A stretch of DNA of 12,662 nucleotides from DASSFZ01 sp036514635 (GCA_036514635.1 DATBWU010000150.1:1-12662), one strand, 5' to 3'. Positions 1 through 6,414 are shown, counted from the stretch's first letter. Numbers and translations: made by a program. The notes: a model not told the origin generated them from the sequence alone.

Positions 1-1
1 G

Positions 2-847
2 TCGAACGCGGGCCGCGTGCGGCGCAGCCTGGGCGGTGTGGCGCGCAACGTCGCCGAGAACCTGGCCCGGCTGGACGTGAACGTGACCCTGCTCACCGCC
101 GTCGGCGACGATGCCGCCGGGCGGCAGATCATGGAGCAGGCGGCCGGCTGCGGCGTCGACACGTCGCCGTCGATCGTCGTCGCGGGCGGCCGCACCGGCG
201 CGTACCTGGCGATTCTGGACGACAGCGGCAACCTGTCGGTCGCGATCGACGACCTGAGCATCGTCGAAGCGATCACGCCGCGCTACTTGAACGACCGGCG
301 CCGCCTGTTCGCCGAAGCCTCGATGCTCGTCAGCGACGCCAATCTCACGCCCGATACGCTGGCGACCATTTTCAACCTGGCTGCCCGGAACAACCTGCCC
401 GTGTGCGCCGACCCCACATCGACCCTCCGGGCCGATCGGCTCTGCCCCTACTTGAAGCAACTGCACCTGATCGCGCCGAACGTCGCCGAAGCGGCAGTGC
501 TGACCGATGGCGAGCCGGCGCGCACGCAGGATCAGGCCCTGGGCGCGGCGCGGCAACTGGTATCGCTCGGCGTCGACTTCGCCATCCTGACGCTGGCCGA
601 TCAGGGATCGGCCTACGCCACGTCGAACGAGAGCGGTTTGGTTCCGGCCATGCACGTCGACATCGTCGATGCGAGCGGTGCGGGCGACGCGCTGACCTCG
701 GCGACGATCTTCGCCGTGCTGAACGACATCCCCACCGACGAAGCCGTGCGGCTGGGCGTCGCCGCCGCCACGCTGACACTGCAATCCAAAGAGACCGTCA
801 ACCCCGAACTCAGCCTCGAAAGACTGTACGCCCAACTGGCGGCATAA
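2..847 (+). CDS. psuK: Pseudouridine kinase, PfkB family (5' truncated by window edge)
   Basis: Phosphorylates pseudouridine to pseudouridine 5'-phosphate in the cytoplasm, the first step of pseudouridine breakdown before PsuG cleaves the glycosidic bond. The frame is open to the left edge: codons before the GTG at 17 read SNAGRV and run into RRSLGGVARNVAENLARL, matching the SNPG...GGVxRNxAxNLA signature of PsuK, so that GTG is internal and the true start lies outside. Other PsuK-like stretches are YLAILDDSG, an AITPRYL segment, and the C-terminal LQS-ETVNPELS. The ATP-site and catalytic motif GAGD is at residues 221-224 counted from nucleotide 17, with the final Asp as the expected base. The usual Pro of SNPG is Ala here. 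About 281 residues are visible against roughly 310 for the family, so about 30 are missing. A generic ribokinase-like sugar kinase is the alternative. A psuG neighbour would lie outside the window. Confidence 0.85.
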   Translation, partial: SNAGRVRRSLGGVARNVAENLARLDVNVTLLTAVGDDAAGRQIMEQAAGCGVDTSPSIVVAGGRTGAYLAILDDSGNLSVAIDDLSIVEAITPRYLNDRRRLFAEASMLVSDANLTPDTLATIFNLAARNNLPVCADPTSTLRADRLCPYLKQLHLIAPNVAEAAVLTDGEPARTQDQALGAARQLVSLGVDFAILTLADQGSAYATSNESGLVPAMHVDIVDASGAGDALTSATIFAVLNDIPTDEAVRLGVAAATLTLQSKETVNPELSLERLYAQLAA

Positions 848-990
848 GCGCCTGTCTGACAAGCCGCCAGATTAACCACCAAGACACGACCCCGCAGAAA
901 GATGCGGGGCAAGCGACGCCAAGAATCTCCAAGTTTTCTTGGTGTTTCTTTGTGTCCTGGAGTCTTGGTGGTGAGCTTTAAGACAGGCTC
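848..990. repeat. Nested inverted-repeat element after psuK
   Basis: Three sets of complementary arms are nested. The outer arms are GCCTGTCT (850-857) with AGACAGGC (981-988), extendable with mismatches. The middle arms are ACCACCAAGAC (875-885) with GTCTTGGTGGT (962-972), exact over 11 bp. An inner hairpin pairs CCCCGC (890-895) with GCGGGG (904-909). The stretch between also repeats CCAAG/CTTGG motifs. It begins one base after the psuK stop and fills most of the gap between two convergent genes. It could serve as a bidirectional transcript end, or be a small non-autonomous palindromic element. There is no coding potential and no clear T-tract. Confidence 0.6.
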
Positions 991-1022
991 TTAGCCTAGA
1001 GTTTGAACTCCGGGCGATAGCG

Positions 1023-1847
1023 CTACGGTGTAGCAACCGGAGTGGCTTCCCCTGATTGGGGCTGTGTCGGCACGGGCGCGCCTGCCAGCGAATATTCCTC
1101 TTCGAACGCAAGCGTAGTGCCGATGTACGCGCGGGCTCGATACGTGCCTGGACTGCCGTCGTGTGAGCAGAAGGCGCGTGCCGTCTGCGCTGCCGGGCCG
1201 TCATCCCACAGCGTGACGAACAGATCGAATATCTCGCCGTCGCGGTAGCAGAAGATGCCCCACGGCGCGCCGTTGTTGACACCACTCGCGCGGAAGAAGA
1301 CGTACACGCGCGACGTGCCGGAGGGGAACTGCAAGCCGGGATCGAGCGGGTTGAAGTTGGCGTCGATGCGCGAGGCCAGCGTCAGGAACTCGAAGCGGGC
1401 CTGGGGGGCGGGCGTAGCCGCGTTCGGGATCGGCGTGAGCAGGACAAACGGCACATCGGGCGCGGGCGTAGCCGTCGACGTAAGCGTCGGCGTAACCGTC
1501 GGCGTGGTCGTGGGCGGGACTCGCGTGGAGGTCGAGGTGAGCGTCGGGGCCGGGCCGATCGTCGGGACAGTCGCAACAGTGGCGACTGTCGCCGTCACCG
1601 ACGGCCCGGGTGCAAGAGCCGGCGGCGTTTGCAAGGCGATGACGGCCACCGCCACGGTGAGCGCGACGAAGAGAATAGACAGAAGGGTCCAGCGCTGGGC
1701 GCTGCGAGTGGCTTCTTCACGAAGGATGTAATACGGCGCGCGTCGCGACTGGTTGGCATATCGGATCGTTTTGCGCAGCGCGAACAGGATGATGAGGAAG
1801 CCAGCGAGCAGCAGGAGGGTGGAATATTGAGTGATCAGTGTCTGCAT
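1023..1847 (-). CDS. Membrane-anchored protein with Thr/Pro stalk, function unknown
   Basis: I do not recognise this as a named family. The 274-residue product has two hydrophobic segments, about residues 8-26 and 54-73, separated by a basic loop (RKTIRYANQSRR). Residues about 74-150 form a low-complexity stalk rich in Thr, Pro, Ser and Val with TPTVTPTLTSTATPAP-like runs, and residues about 151-253 form a probably globular beta-rich domain. That domain contains Cys200 and Cys227, which could form a disulfide if the domain is outside the membrane. The tail is again Pro/Thr-rich. By inference both helices anchor it and the stalk holds the C-terminal domain away from the membrane on the exterior face; similar stalks are common in Anaerolineae surface proteins. 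The ATG at 1847 is the first start before the first helix. The Shine-Dalgarno signal is weak. A minus-strand extended -10 box lies about 160 nt upstream. Confidence 0.75.
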   Translation of the reverse strand: MQTLITQYSTLLLLAGFLIILFALRKTIRYANQSRRAPYYILREEATRSAQRWTLLSILFVALTVAVAVIALQTPPALAPGPSVTATVATVATVPTIGPAPTLTSTSTRVPPTTTPTVTPTLTSTATPAPDVPFVLLTPIPNAATPAPQARFEFLTLASRIDANFNPLDPGLQFPSGTSRVYVFFRASGVNNGAPWGIFCYRDGEIFDLFVTLWDDGPAAQTARAFCSHDGSPGTYRARAYIGTTLAFEEEYSLAGAPVPTQPQSGEATPVATP

Positions 1848-2006
1848 GCCTTGGGCGCGTTCCTTCGCACAGGATAGCGAACATCAGCACCGATCGCCCG
1901 CCGTGTGAAACAGGCAAACACCACCCTGCCCGCTCGCGGTGGAACGCGGCAGACCGATGCACGAGTGAAGCGCGATTCGTTTGACTATCCCTGGCTGAGC
2001 GCTCGT

Positions 2007-2015
2007 AGTATACCA
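2007..2015 (-). promoter_or_regulatory. Extended -10 promoter for the stalked membrane protein gene
   Basis: Read on the minus strand this is TGG followed by TATACT (the -10 box occupies 2007-2012, the TGn 2013-2015). No good TTGACA-like -35 lies 16-18 bp upstream, as expected for extended -10 promoters. It points at the gene starting at 1847 and would give a leader of about 150 nt. It faces away from the plus-strand promoter at 2080-2088. Confidence 0.5.
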
Positions 2016-2079
2016 CACTCGCCGACTCCCAAAGTCCTTGAAACTTCGGAAGTCTGGCACAGACGCCGCTGCTTCGCTG

Positions 2080-2088
2080 TGGTATAAT
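2080..2088 (+). promoter_or_regulatory. Extended -10 promoter for the BFN-domain gene
   Basis: TGG directly precedes a consensus TATAAT (2083-2088), giving an extended -10 element. No convincing -35 hexamer is present at 16-18 bp. Transcription would start near 2095 and leave a leader of about 40 nt before the ATG at 2135, which has a strong AAGGAG ribosome binding site at 2122-2127. This may drive the whole replication block. Confidence 0.65.
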
Positions 2089-2134
2089 TCTTGCACACCG
2101 CCCGTGGGGGATGCTGTGCTGAAGGAGCGGATGT

Positions 2135-2653
2135 ATGATCGAAGTCGCGATTGATAGCATTCGGGTCAGTTTGATGACGCAGCAGCGTGTGGTCATCTTG
2201 AAAGACCTGGAAAGTGACCGCTACCTGCCGATCTGGATTGGCCCGTGCGAAGCGGAGTCGATCACCATTGAGCTTCAGGGGGTGGCCGTGGCCCGCCCGT
2301 TGACCCACGATCTGCTCAAGACCGTCGTCACCGATCTGGGCGGCAAGGTGCGCCACATCATCGTCAGTGACCTGCGCTCGGACACCTTCTACGCGCGCAT
2401 CCTGCTGAACGTCAACGGCCGTCAAATGGAAATCGACGCGCGCCCCAGCGACGCCATCGCCCTGGCCGTGCGCGCTAAAGTGCCGATCTATGTCGCCGAG
2501 CCGGTGATGGAAGCGGCCTCGATCATGCCGGAAGAAGACATCGAGACCGAGGGCGTGGATTCCGCGACGAACGAGAAGCTGGAGCAGTCGCCCTTTGGCG
2601 ATCTGATCGACAATCTCGACCTGGATGATCTGGGCGGCCCCGAAGAAAGTTGA
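2135..2653 (+). CDS. Bifunctional nuclease (BFN / DUF151) domain protein
   Basis: The family is named after a plant protein with DNase and RNase activity; in bacteria the role is poorly defined. The N-terminal domain, residues about 1-125, carries the expected BFN features: an opening MIEVAIDSIRVSL strand, LPIWIGPCEAESI (the conserved IGxxEAxAI-type stretch), RPLTHDLLK, an FYARI strand and the RPSDAIALAVR motif near residues 108-118. An acidic tail of about 45 residues rich in Glu, Asp and Leu follows and looks disordered. The ATG at 2135 has AAGGAG at 2122-2127 with 7-nt spacing. The out-of-frame ATG at 2131 is ignored. The gene lies 262 nt upstream of dnaB on the same strand, so it may be co-transcribed with the replication genes. 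Length of 172 residues is normal for the family. Confidence 0.9.
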   Translation: MIEVAIDSIRVSLMTQQRVVILKDLESDRYLPIWIGPCEAESITIELQGVAVARPLTHDLLKTVVTDLGGKVRHIIVSDLRSDTFYARILLNVNGRQMEIDARPSDAIALAVRAKVPIYVAEPVMEAASIMPEEDIETEGVDSATNEKLEQSPFGDLIDNLDLDDLGGPEES

Positions 2654-2716
2654 TCCGGTTGACGTGCTGCGCAGTGTGTGAGCGCGCCAGCGCGACACGA
2701 TGTTTCGCCCGCGAAG

Positions 2717-2750
2717 ACGCCGCAGGCCCACTTGGTGCTGCGGCGTTATA
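2717..2750 (+). terminator. Possible terminator or attenuator hairpin after the BFN gene
   Basis: ACGCCGCAG (2717-2725) pairs exactly with CTGCGGCGT (2738-2746). The 12-nt loop can be shortened by an extra CAC/GTG pairing. It is followed only by TTATAT rather than a clear T-run, so termination may be partial. It sits 64 nt past the BFN stop codon. Confidence 0.35.
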
Positions 2751-2803
2751 TCAAGTGGCCGGCCCTCCGGGAGTGCGGGTAATTGCACACAAATGCTCCA
2801 GGC

Positions 2804-2868
2804 CCGCGTCCTCGTCGAAGATGCCCGTAGCGCAGCGAAGGGTACGGGCTGTCCGCGAGGACGCGGAC
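2804..2868. repeat. Nested palindromic element upstream of dnaB
   Basis: The outer arms CCGCGTCCTCG (2804-2814) and CGAGGACGCGG (2856-2866) are exact over 11 bp. Inside them GCCCGTA (2823-2829) pairs with TACGGGC (2843-2849). The right arm can alternatively fold on itself as GTCCGCG, loop AGGA, CGCGGAC (2851-2868). The core CCCGTAGCGCAGCGAAGGG (2824-2842) recurs with two changed bases at 4290-4308, and the arms recur at 6424-6468. It lies about 50 nt before the dnaB start, so in RNA it would form a structured leader. Confidence 0.6.
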
Positions 2869-2915
2869 GGAGAGCCATCAAGATGTGAACAATCACCAGC
2901 GGGAGTGCGGTTGAC

Positions 2916-4259
2916 ATGACGACGACTCCGATCGACCGCATGGTTCCACATTCCATCGAAGCCGAGGAAGCCGTCCTCGGCTCTTTGCTCATCGACCCCG
3001 AATCGATCTTCCGGGTCAGCCCGTTCCTGCACCCCGACGACTTTTACATCGTCAAGAACCGCTGGGTGTACGAGGCGTGCCTGCAACTGCACGAGCGCCG
3101 CGAGCCGATCGACTTTGTGACGGTGACGGAAGAACTGGAGAAGCGCGGCCAGTTGAGCGAGATCGGCGGGCCGGCGTTCATCTCGCACCTGATCAACGTC
3201 GTGCCGACGGCGATCCATGCCGAAGGCTACGGCCACATCGTCGAGCGCGCCGCCGTGCGGCGCAAGCTGCTACGGGCCGCCAGCGACATCGCGCAGTACG
3301 CTTACGACGAGGCCGCCGAAGTCGACGAGACGATCGACAAAGCCGAGCAGGCCCTGTTTGGTGTCAGCCAGCGCCGGCAGAGCCGCGACCTGCTGCCGAT
3401 CAGCGACGTGATGCGCAGTTACTACGAGCGCATCGAGTATCTGTACGAGCATCGCGGCGAGCCGCTGGGCATCCCGACCGGCTTCCTCGACCTCGACAAG
3501 CTGCTCGGCGGCCTGCAGCGATCCGACCTGATCATCGTCGCGTCAAGACCCGGCATCGGCAAAACCAGTCTGATGTTGAGCATGGCCCTCAACGCGGCGC
3601 GCAAGTTCCACCAGCGCGTGGCGATCTTTACGCTGGAGATGTCGAGCGAGCAGTTGGTGCAGCGCATGATCAGCGCCGAGACCGGCATCGACAGCCAGCG
3701 CCTGCGGCTGGGCGAGCTGCACGAGGACGAGTGGCCGCTGTTCGTGCAGGCCTCGTCGGCGCTGAGCGACTCGCTGATCTACCTGGACGACACGCCCAGC
3801 ATCTCCGCGCTGCAGCTGCGCACCAAGGCGCGTCGCCTGCACGCCGAGCACGGCCTCGATCTGATCGTCGTCGATTATCTGCAATTGATGACGGGCGACA
3901 CGCGCTCCGAGAATCGCGTGCAGGAAATCTCGTACATCTCGCGCGCACTGAAGGGGTTGGCCCGCGAGCTGAACCTGCCGGTGATGGCCGCCTCGCAGCT
4001 CAGCCGCTCGGTCGAGCAGCGCAGCGACAAGCGACCCGTATTGAGCGATCTGAGAGAGTCGGGGTCGATCGAGCAAGACGCCGACGTGGTGATGTTCATC
4101 TATCGCGACGACATGTATGATCCGCAGAGCGAGCGCAAGAACGTGGCCGAGATCATCGTCGCCAAGCACCGCAACGGCCCGACCGGCATGATGGAGTTGT
4201 ACTTCCGCAATCAACTGGCGCAGTTCGTGAACGCGGCGCGGCGCGAGATTGCCCTCTAG
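2916..4259 (+). CDS. dnaB: Replicative DNA helicase DnaB
   Basis: Hexameric 5'-3' helicase that unwinds DNA at the replication fork and recruits primase. The N-terminal all-helical DnaB domain covers about residues 9-110, beginning PHSIEAEEAVLGSLL. The RecA-like motor domain follows from about 180, with GIPTGFLDLDKLLGGLQ leading to Walker A SRPGIGKT at residues 210-217 (Lys216), the TLEMS segment, Walker B LIVVDYLQL with Asp320, the AASQLSR motif at about 358-364 and DLRESGSIEQDAD after it. The usual Ala before RPG is Ser here, a mild change. At 447 residues it is complete; bacterial DnaB proteins are about 440-470, and I see no intein. The ATG at 2916 has GGGAG at 2901-2905. It lies upstream of the DnaD-like and DnaC-like genes, so helicase and presumed loading factors are together. 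Confidence 0.97.
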   Translation: MTTTPIDRMVPHSIEAEEAVLGSLLIDPESIFRVSPFLHPDDFYIVKNRWVYEACLQLHERREPIDFVTVTEELEKRGQLSEIGGPAFISHLINVVPTAIHAEGYGHIVERAAVRRKLLRAASDIAQYAYDEAAEVDETIDKAEQALFGVSQRRQSRDLLPISDVMRSYYERIEYLYEHRGEPLGIPTGFLDLDKLLGGLQRSDLIIVASRPGIGKTSLMLSMALNAARKFHQRVAIFTLEMSSEQLVQRMISAETGIDSQRLRLGELHEDEWPLFVQASSALSDSLIYLDDTPSISALQLRTKARRLHAEHGLDLIVVDYLQLMTGDTRSENRVQEISYISRALKGLARELNLPVMAASQLSRSVEQRSDKRPVLSDLRESGSIEQDADVVMFIYRDDMYDPQSERKNVAEIIVAKHRNGPTGMMELYFRNQLAQFVNAARREIAL

Positions 4260-4265
4260 GGGCAA

Positions 4266-4328
4266 AGGTGACCGGCACTTTCGCAGACCCCCGTAGCGAC
4301 GCGAAGGGGGCAGAAGTGCCGGTCACCT
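4266..4328. repeat. Long perfect palindrome between dnaB and the dnaD-like gene
   Basis: AGGTGACCGGCACTT (4266-4280) pairs without mismatch with AAGTGCCGGTCACCT (4314-4328). Within the loop CCCCC (4288-4292) pairs with GGGGG (4306-4310) around a GTAGCGACGCGAA core. The core matches 17 of 19 bases of the element before dnaB. The element starts 6 nt after the dnaB stop and ends just before the ribosome binding site of the next gene. There is no T-run, so it looks more like an mRNA-stabilising, processing or attenuation structure, or a mobile palindromic repeat, than a classic terminator. Confidence 0.75.
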
Positions 4329-4346
4329 GAATACGGGAGCGTGAGT

Positions 4347-5021
4347 GTGAAAGTGTTCAGCGGGTTCCCGGCGGGCAAGGTGCACAGCGTGATCCTGCCC
4401 GAATCGTTGTTCACCGATCTGCTGCCGCTGATCGACGATCTGGCCGAGTTGAAGGTGACGCTGGTCTGCTTTCGCATTCTCTCGGCGAAGAGCGGCGCGA
4501 TCCGCTGGGTCACTCAATCCGAACTGACGGCGGGTCACGATGTGTTGAGAGGGCTGGACGAAGCCGGCCTGGCGCACGGGCTGGATCGGGCGCTGGCGCG
4601 CGGAACGTTGTTGAGAGCCTACGATCGCGCATCGGGTGAGGCGCTGTACTTCGCCAACACGGAGCGCGGGCGAGCCGCCGTCGCCGCGATCGGGCAAGGT
4701 GCGCCGATCACGACGATCGAACTGGCCAAGGAACGAACCAATATTTTCCGCCTGTACGAGCAGACGATCGGCCCGCTGACGCCGCTGATCGCCGACGAGC
4801 TGCGCGAAGCGGAAAAAGATTTTCCGGCGGATTGGATCGAAGAGGCGTTCCGCGAGGCGGCGCGGCAAAACGCGCGCTCGTGGGCCTACGTGAAGAAAGT
4901 GCTGGAGTCCAGACAACGCCGAGGCAAGCACGATGAAACGGGTCGACGCGATATTGGGCGCGAGTGGCAAGAGTTCCTCGAGCGGCAACCGCGCCGAGAC
5001 GAAGACGAGTTCCCCTTCTGA
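4347..5021 (+). CDS. DnaD-like primosome protein
   Basis: Predicted replication-initiation adaptor that helps bring the helicase-loader complex to DNA, by analogy with Bacillus DnaD. Residues about 20-118 look like an N-terminal winged-helix module (SVILPESLFTDLLPLIDDL, then SELT and RGLDEAGL helices). Residues about 131-188 match the DnaD domain: NIFRLYEQTIGPLTPLIADELREAE, then a W-I-x-x-A-x-x-x-A-x-x-x-N pattern ending WAYVKKVLE. The tail is charged. Two GTG starts are possible. The one at 4341 leaves only 1 nt after the GGGAG at 4335-4339; the one at 4347 leaves 7 nt and is preferred, giving 224 residues. The 3' end overlaps the next gene by 89 nt in another frame. Domain assignment is by pattern, without a profile search. 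Confidence 0.8.
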   Translation: MKVFSGFPAGKVHSVILPESLFTDLLPLIDDLAELKVTLVCFRILSAKSGAIRWVTQSELTAGHDVLRGLDEAGLAHGLDRALARGTLLRAYDRASGEALYFANTERGRAAVAAIGQGAPITTIELAKERTNIFRLYEQTIGPLTPLIADELREAEKDFPADWIEEAFREAARQNARSWAYVKKVLESRQRRGKHDETGRRDIGREWQEFLERQPRRDEDEFPF

Positions 5022-6348
5022 GGCCGTGGAAGCGCCGTGCCCGATCTGCGACGGCACGCAATGGGTCAGTCATGACGTGCCGGTCGGCCATCCCGACTTC
5101 GGCAAGCTGTTCCCGTGCACCTGCCAGCAAGAGCGGCGGGCAAGCGAGCGGATCGCTTCATTGCGCGACTCACGTGAATGGGCGCGGTTGGCCCACCTGA
5201 CCTTCGCCACGTTCGAGCCGGAAGGGCACGCTTTCAACGCCGAGCAGCGCCAGTCGCTGCGAAACGCCTACCATTGGGCGCAAGAGTACGCTAAAGAACC
5301 GCGCGGCTGGCTGTTGATTCAGGGCAACTATGGCGTCGGCAAGACGCACCTTGCCGCCGCGATAGCGAATGCCTGCCTCGCAGGCGGTCTGCCAGTCACT
5401 TTTCTCAACGCACCCGATCTGCTCGATTATCTGCGCGCGGCTTTTAGCCCCAGCGTCGAAGAAACCTTCAACGAACGATTTGACGAACTGCGCGACATGC
5501 CCCTGCTCATTCTCGACGATCTCGGCACGCAGAATGCCACGCCGTGGGCCGAAGAGAAGCTGTTCCAGATTCTCAACCACCGTTACCTGGGCCGGCGGCC
5601 GACCGTCATCACCACGAATCAGCCGCTCGACGACCTCGATCCGCGCCTCAGCTCGCGCCTGACCGACATGGACCTCGTGCGCAAGCTGCCGATCGATGCG
5701 CCGGACTATCGCCGCAGCCCGCTGGAGCAGGAGCATCAAGCGTTAAGCAGTCTGGTCCACTATCGCGACAAAACATTCGATGCGTTCAACTTGCGCAGAT
5801 TTGAGATCAGTGCTGAAGTGCGCGAGAACCTCGAAAACGCCGTCGCCATAGCCCGCTCGTATGCCGAACTTCCACAAGATTGGCTGGTGTTCGCCGGTAA
5901 ATCAGGCTGTGGCAAAACTCACCTGGCGGCCGCCATCGCCAATCGATGTGTCGCTTTGGATTACCAGGTACTATTTATCGTCGTACCTGACCTGCTCGAC
6001 TATCTGCGTGCGGCCTATAGTCCAGATAGCAAGGTACATTACGGCAAACGATTCGATGAAATCAGCGAATCACAAGTTCTGATCTTGGACGACCTCGGCA
6101 CGGAATCGGCCACGCCGTGGGCGCGCGAGAAGCTGTACCAGATCATCAATCACCGCTACGTGGCGCGATTGCCGACCGTGATTACGACGGCGTTGCCGGT
6201 GGATGTCATCGACGAGCGCATTCGCACTCGAATCCTCGATGAATCACGTTGTAGCCTCATCCCCATCCTCGCGCCGAGCTATCGCGGCGGGCAGGCGATG
6301 GAGAAGGCCAGCCGCACCACGGGCCGGTCTGCGCGGAAAAAAGGCTGA
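4933..6348 (+). CDS. DnaC/DnaI-like helicase loader with two tandem AAA+ units
   Basis: Predicted ATP-dependent loader of DnaB, but about 471 residues instead of roughly 240-310. The order is: a zinc-ribbon-like segment with Cys36, Cys39, Cys62 and Cys64; AAA+ unit 1 (about 90-258) with Walker A GNYGVGKT (Lys137), Walker B LLILDDLG (Asp195-Asp196), sensor-1 Asn229 in TTNQP and a candidate Arg finger Arg242; then AAA+ unit 2 (about 278-455) with Walker A GKSGCGKT (Lys328), Walker B VLILDDLG (Asp386-Asp387), Ala420 where unit 1 has the sensor-1 Asn, and candidate Arg433. Both units include the TFxxF lead-in and share runs such as GKTHLAAAIAN and PDLLDYLRAA, so this is an internal duplication. 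The ATG at 4933 follows GAGG (4921-4924). A GTG at 5026 would remove the overlap with the dnaD-like gene but has no well-spaced ribosome site. An IstB-type transposition protein is unlikely because no transposase is present. Confidence 0.88.
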   Translation: MKRVDAILGASGKSSSSGNRAETKTSSPSEAVEAPCPICDGTQWVSHDVPVGHPDFGKLFPCTCQQERRASERIASLRDSREWARLAHLTFATFEPEGHAFNAEQRQSLRNAYHWAQEYAKEPRGWLLIQGNYGVGKTHLAAAIANACLAGGLPVTFLNAPDLLDYLRAAFSPSVEETFNERFDELRDMPLLILDDLGTQNATPWAEEKLFQILNHRYLGRRPTVITTNQPLDDLDPRLSSRLTDMDLVRKLPIDAPDYRRSPLEQEHQALSSLVHYRDKTFDAFNLRRFEISAEVRENLENAVAIARSYAELPQDWLVFAGKSGCGKTHLAAAIANRCVALDYQVLFIVVPDLLDYLRAAYSPDSKVHYGKRFDEISESQVLILDDLGTESATPWAREKLYQIINHRYVARLPTVITTALPVDVIDERIRTRILDESRCSLIPILAPSYRGGQAMEKASRTTGRSARKKG

Positions 6349-6350
6349 AC

Positions 6351-6387
6351 AGACTTCCGAAGTCTTGTAGACTTCGGAAGTCTTTTT
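6351..6387 (+). terminator. Strong intrinsic terminator of the replication block
   Basis: AGACTTCCGAAGTCT (6351-6365) pairs over all 15 bases with AGACTTCGGAAGTCT (6369-6383) around a TGT loop. The final T begins a five-T tract at 6383-6387. It starts 2 nt after the loader gene stop. The right arm shares the 13-mer ACTTCGGAAGTCT with 2043-2055 in the divergent promoter region. Confidence 0.9.
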
Positions 6388-6414
6388 AGAGTCTCACAAG
6401 TTGCGCTTTTGGCT

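Noticed and set aside
17..19. GTG as the start codon of the pseudouridine kinase
   Set aside because: The in-frame codons before it read SNAGRV, part of the family's N-terminal motif, so the gene continues beyond the window edge.
1563..1590. GACAGTCGC / GCGACTGTC hairpin
   Set aside because: It lies within the coding region for the Val/Ala/Thr-rich stalk and is explained by repeated codons of that low-complexity sequence.
2659..2664. TTGACG as a -35 box for a dnaB promoter
   Set aside because: No -10-like hexamer occurs at 16-18 bp downstream, so a separate dnaB promoter is not supported here.
1985..2992. 335-codon minus-strand frame antisense to the BFN gene
   Set aside because: Its composition is that of an antisense shadow, and the plus-strand frame has a clear BFN domain, a ribosome site and a promoter.
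3077..4120. Long open frame on the plus strand in a second frame of dnaB
   Set aside because: Arg/Ala-rich translation with no family features. It is a high-GC shadow of dnaB, which has all helicase motifs.
4933..6348. IstB-type transposition helper, indicating an IS21-like element
   Set aside because: There is no IstA transposase or terminal repeat nearby, and a zinc-ribbon N-terminus plus the dnaB/dnaD context fits a replication loader.
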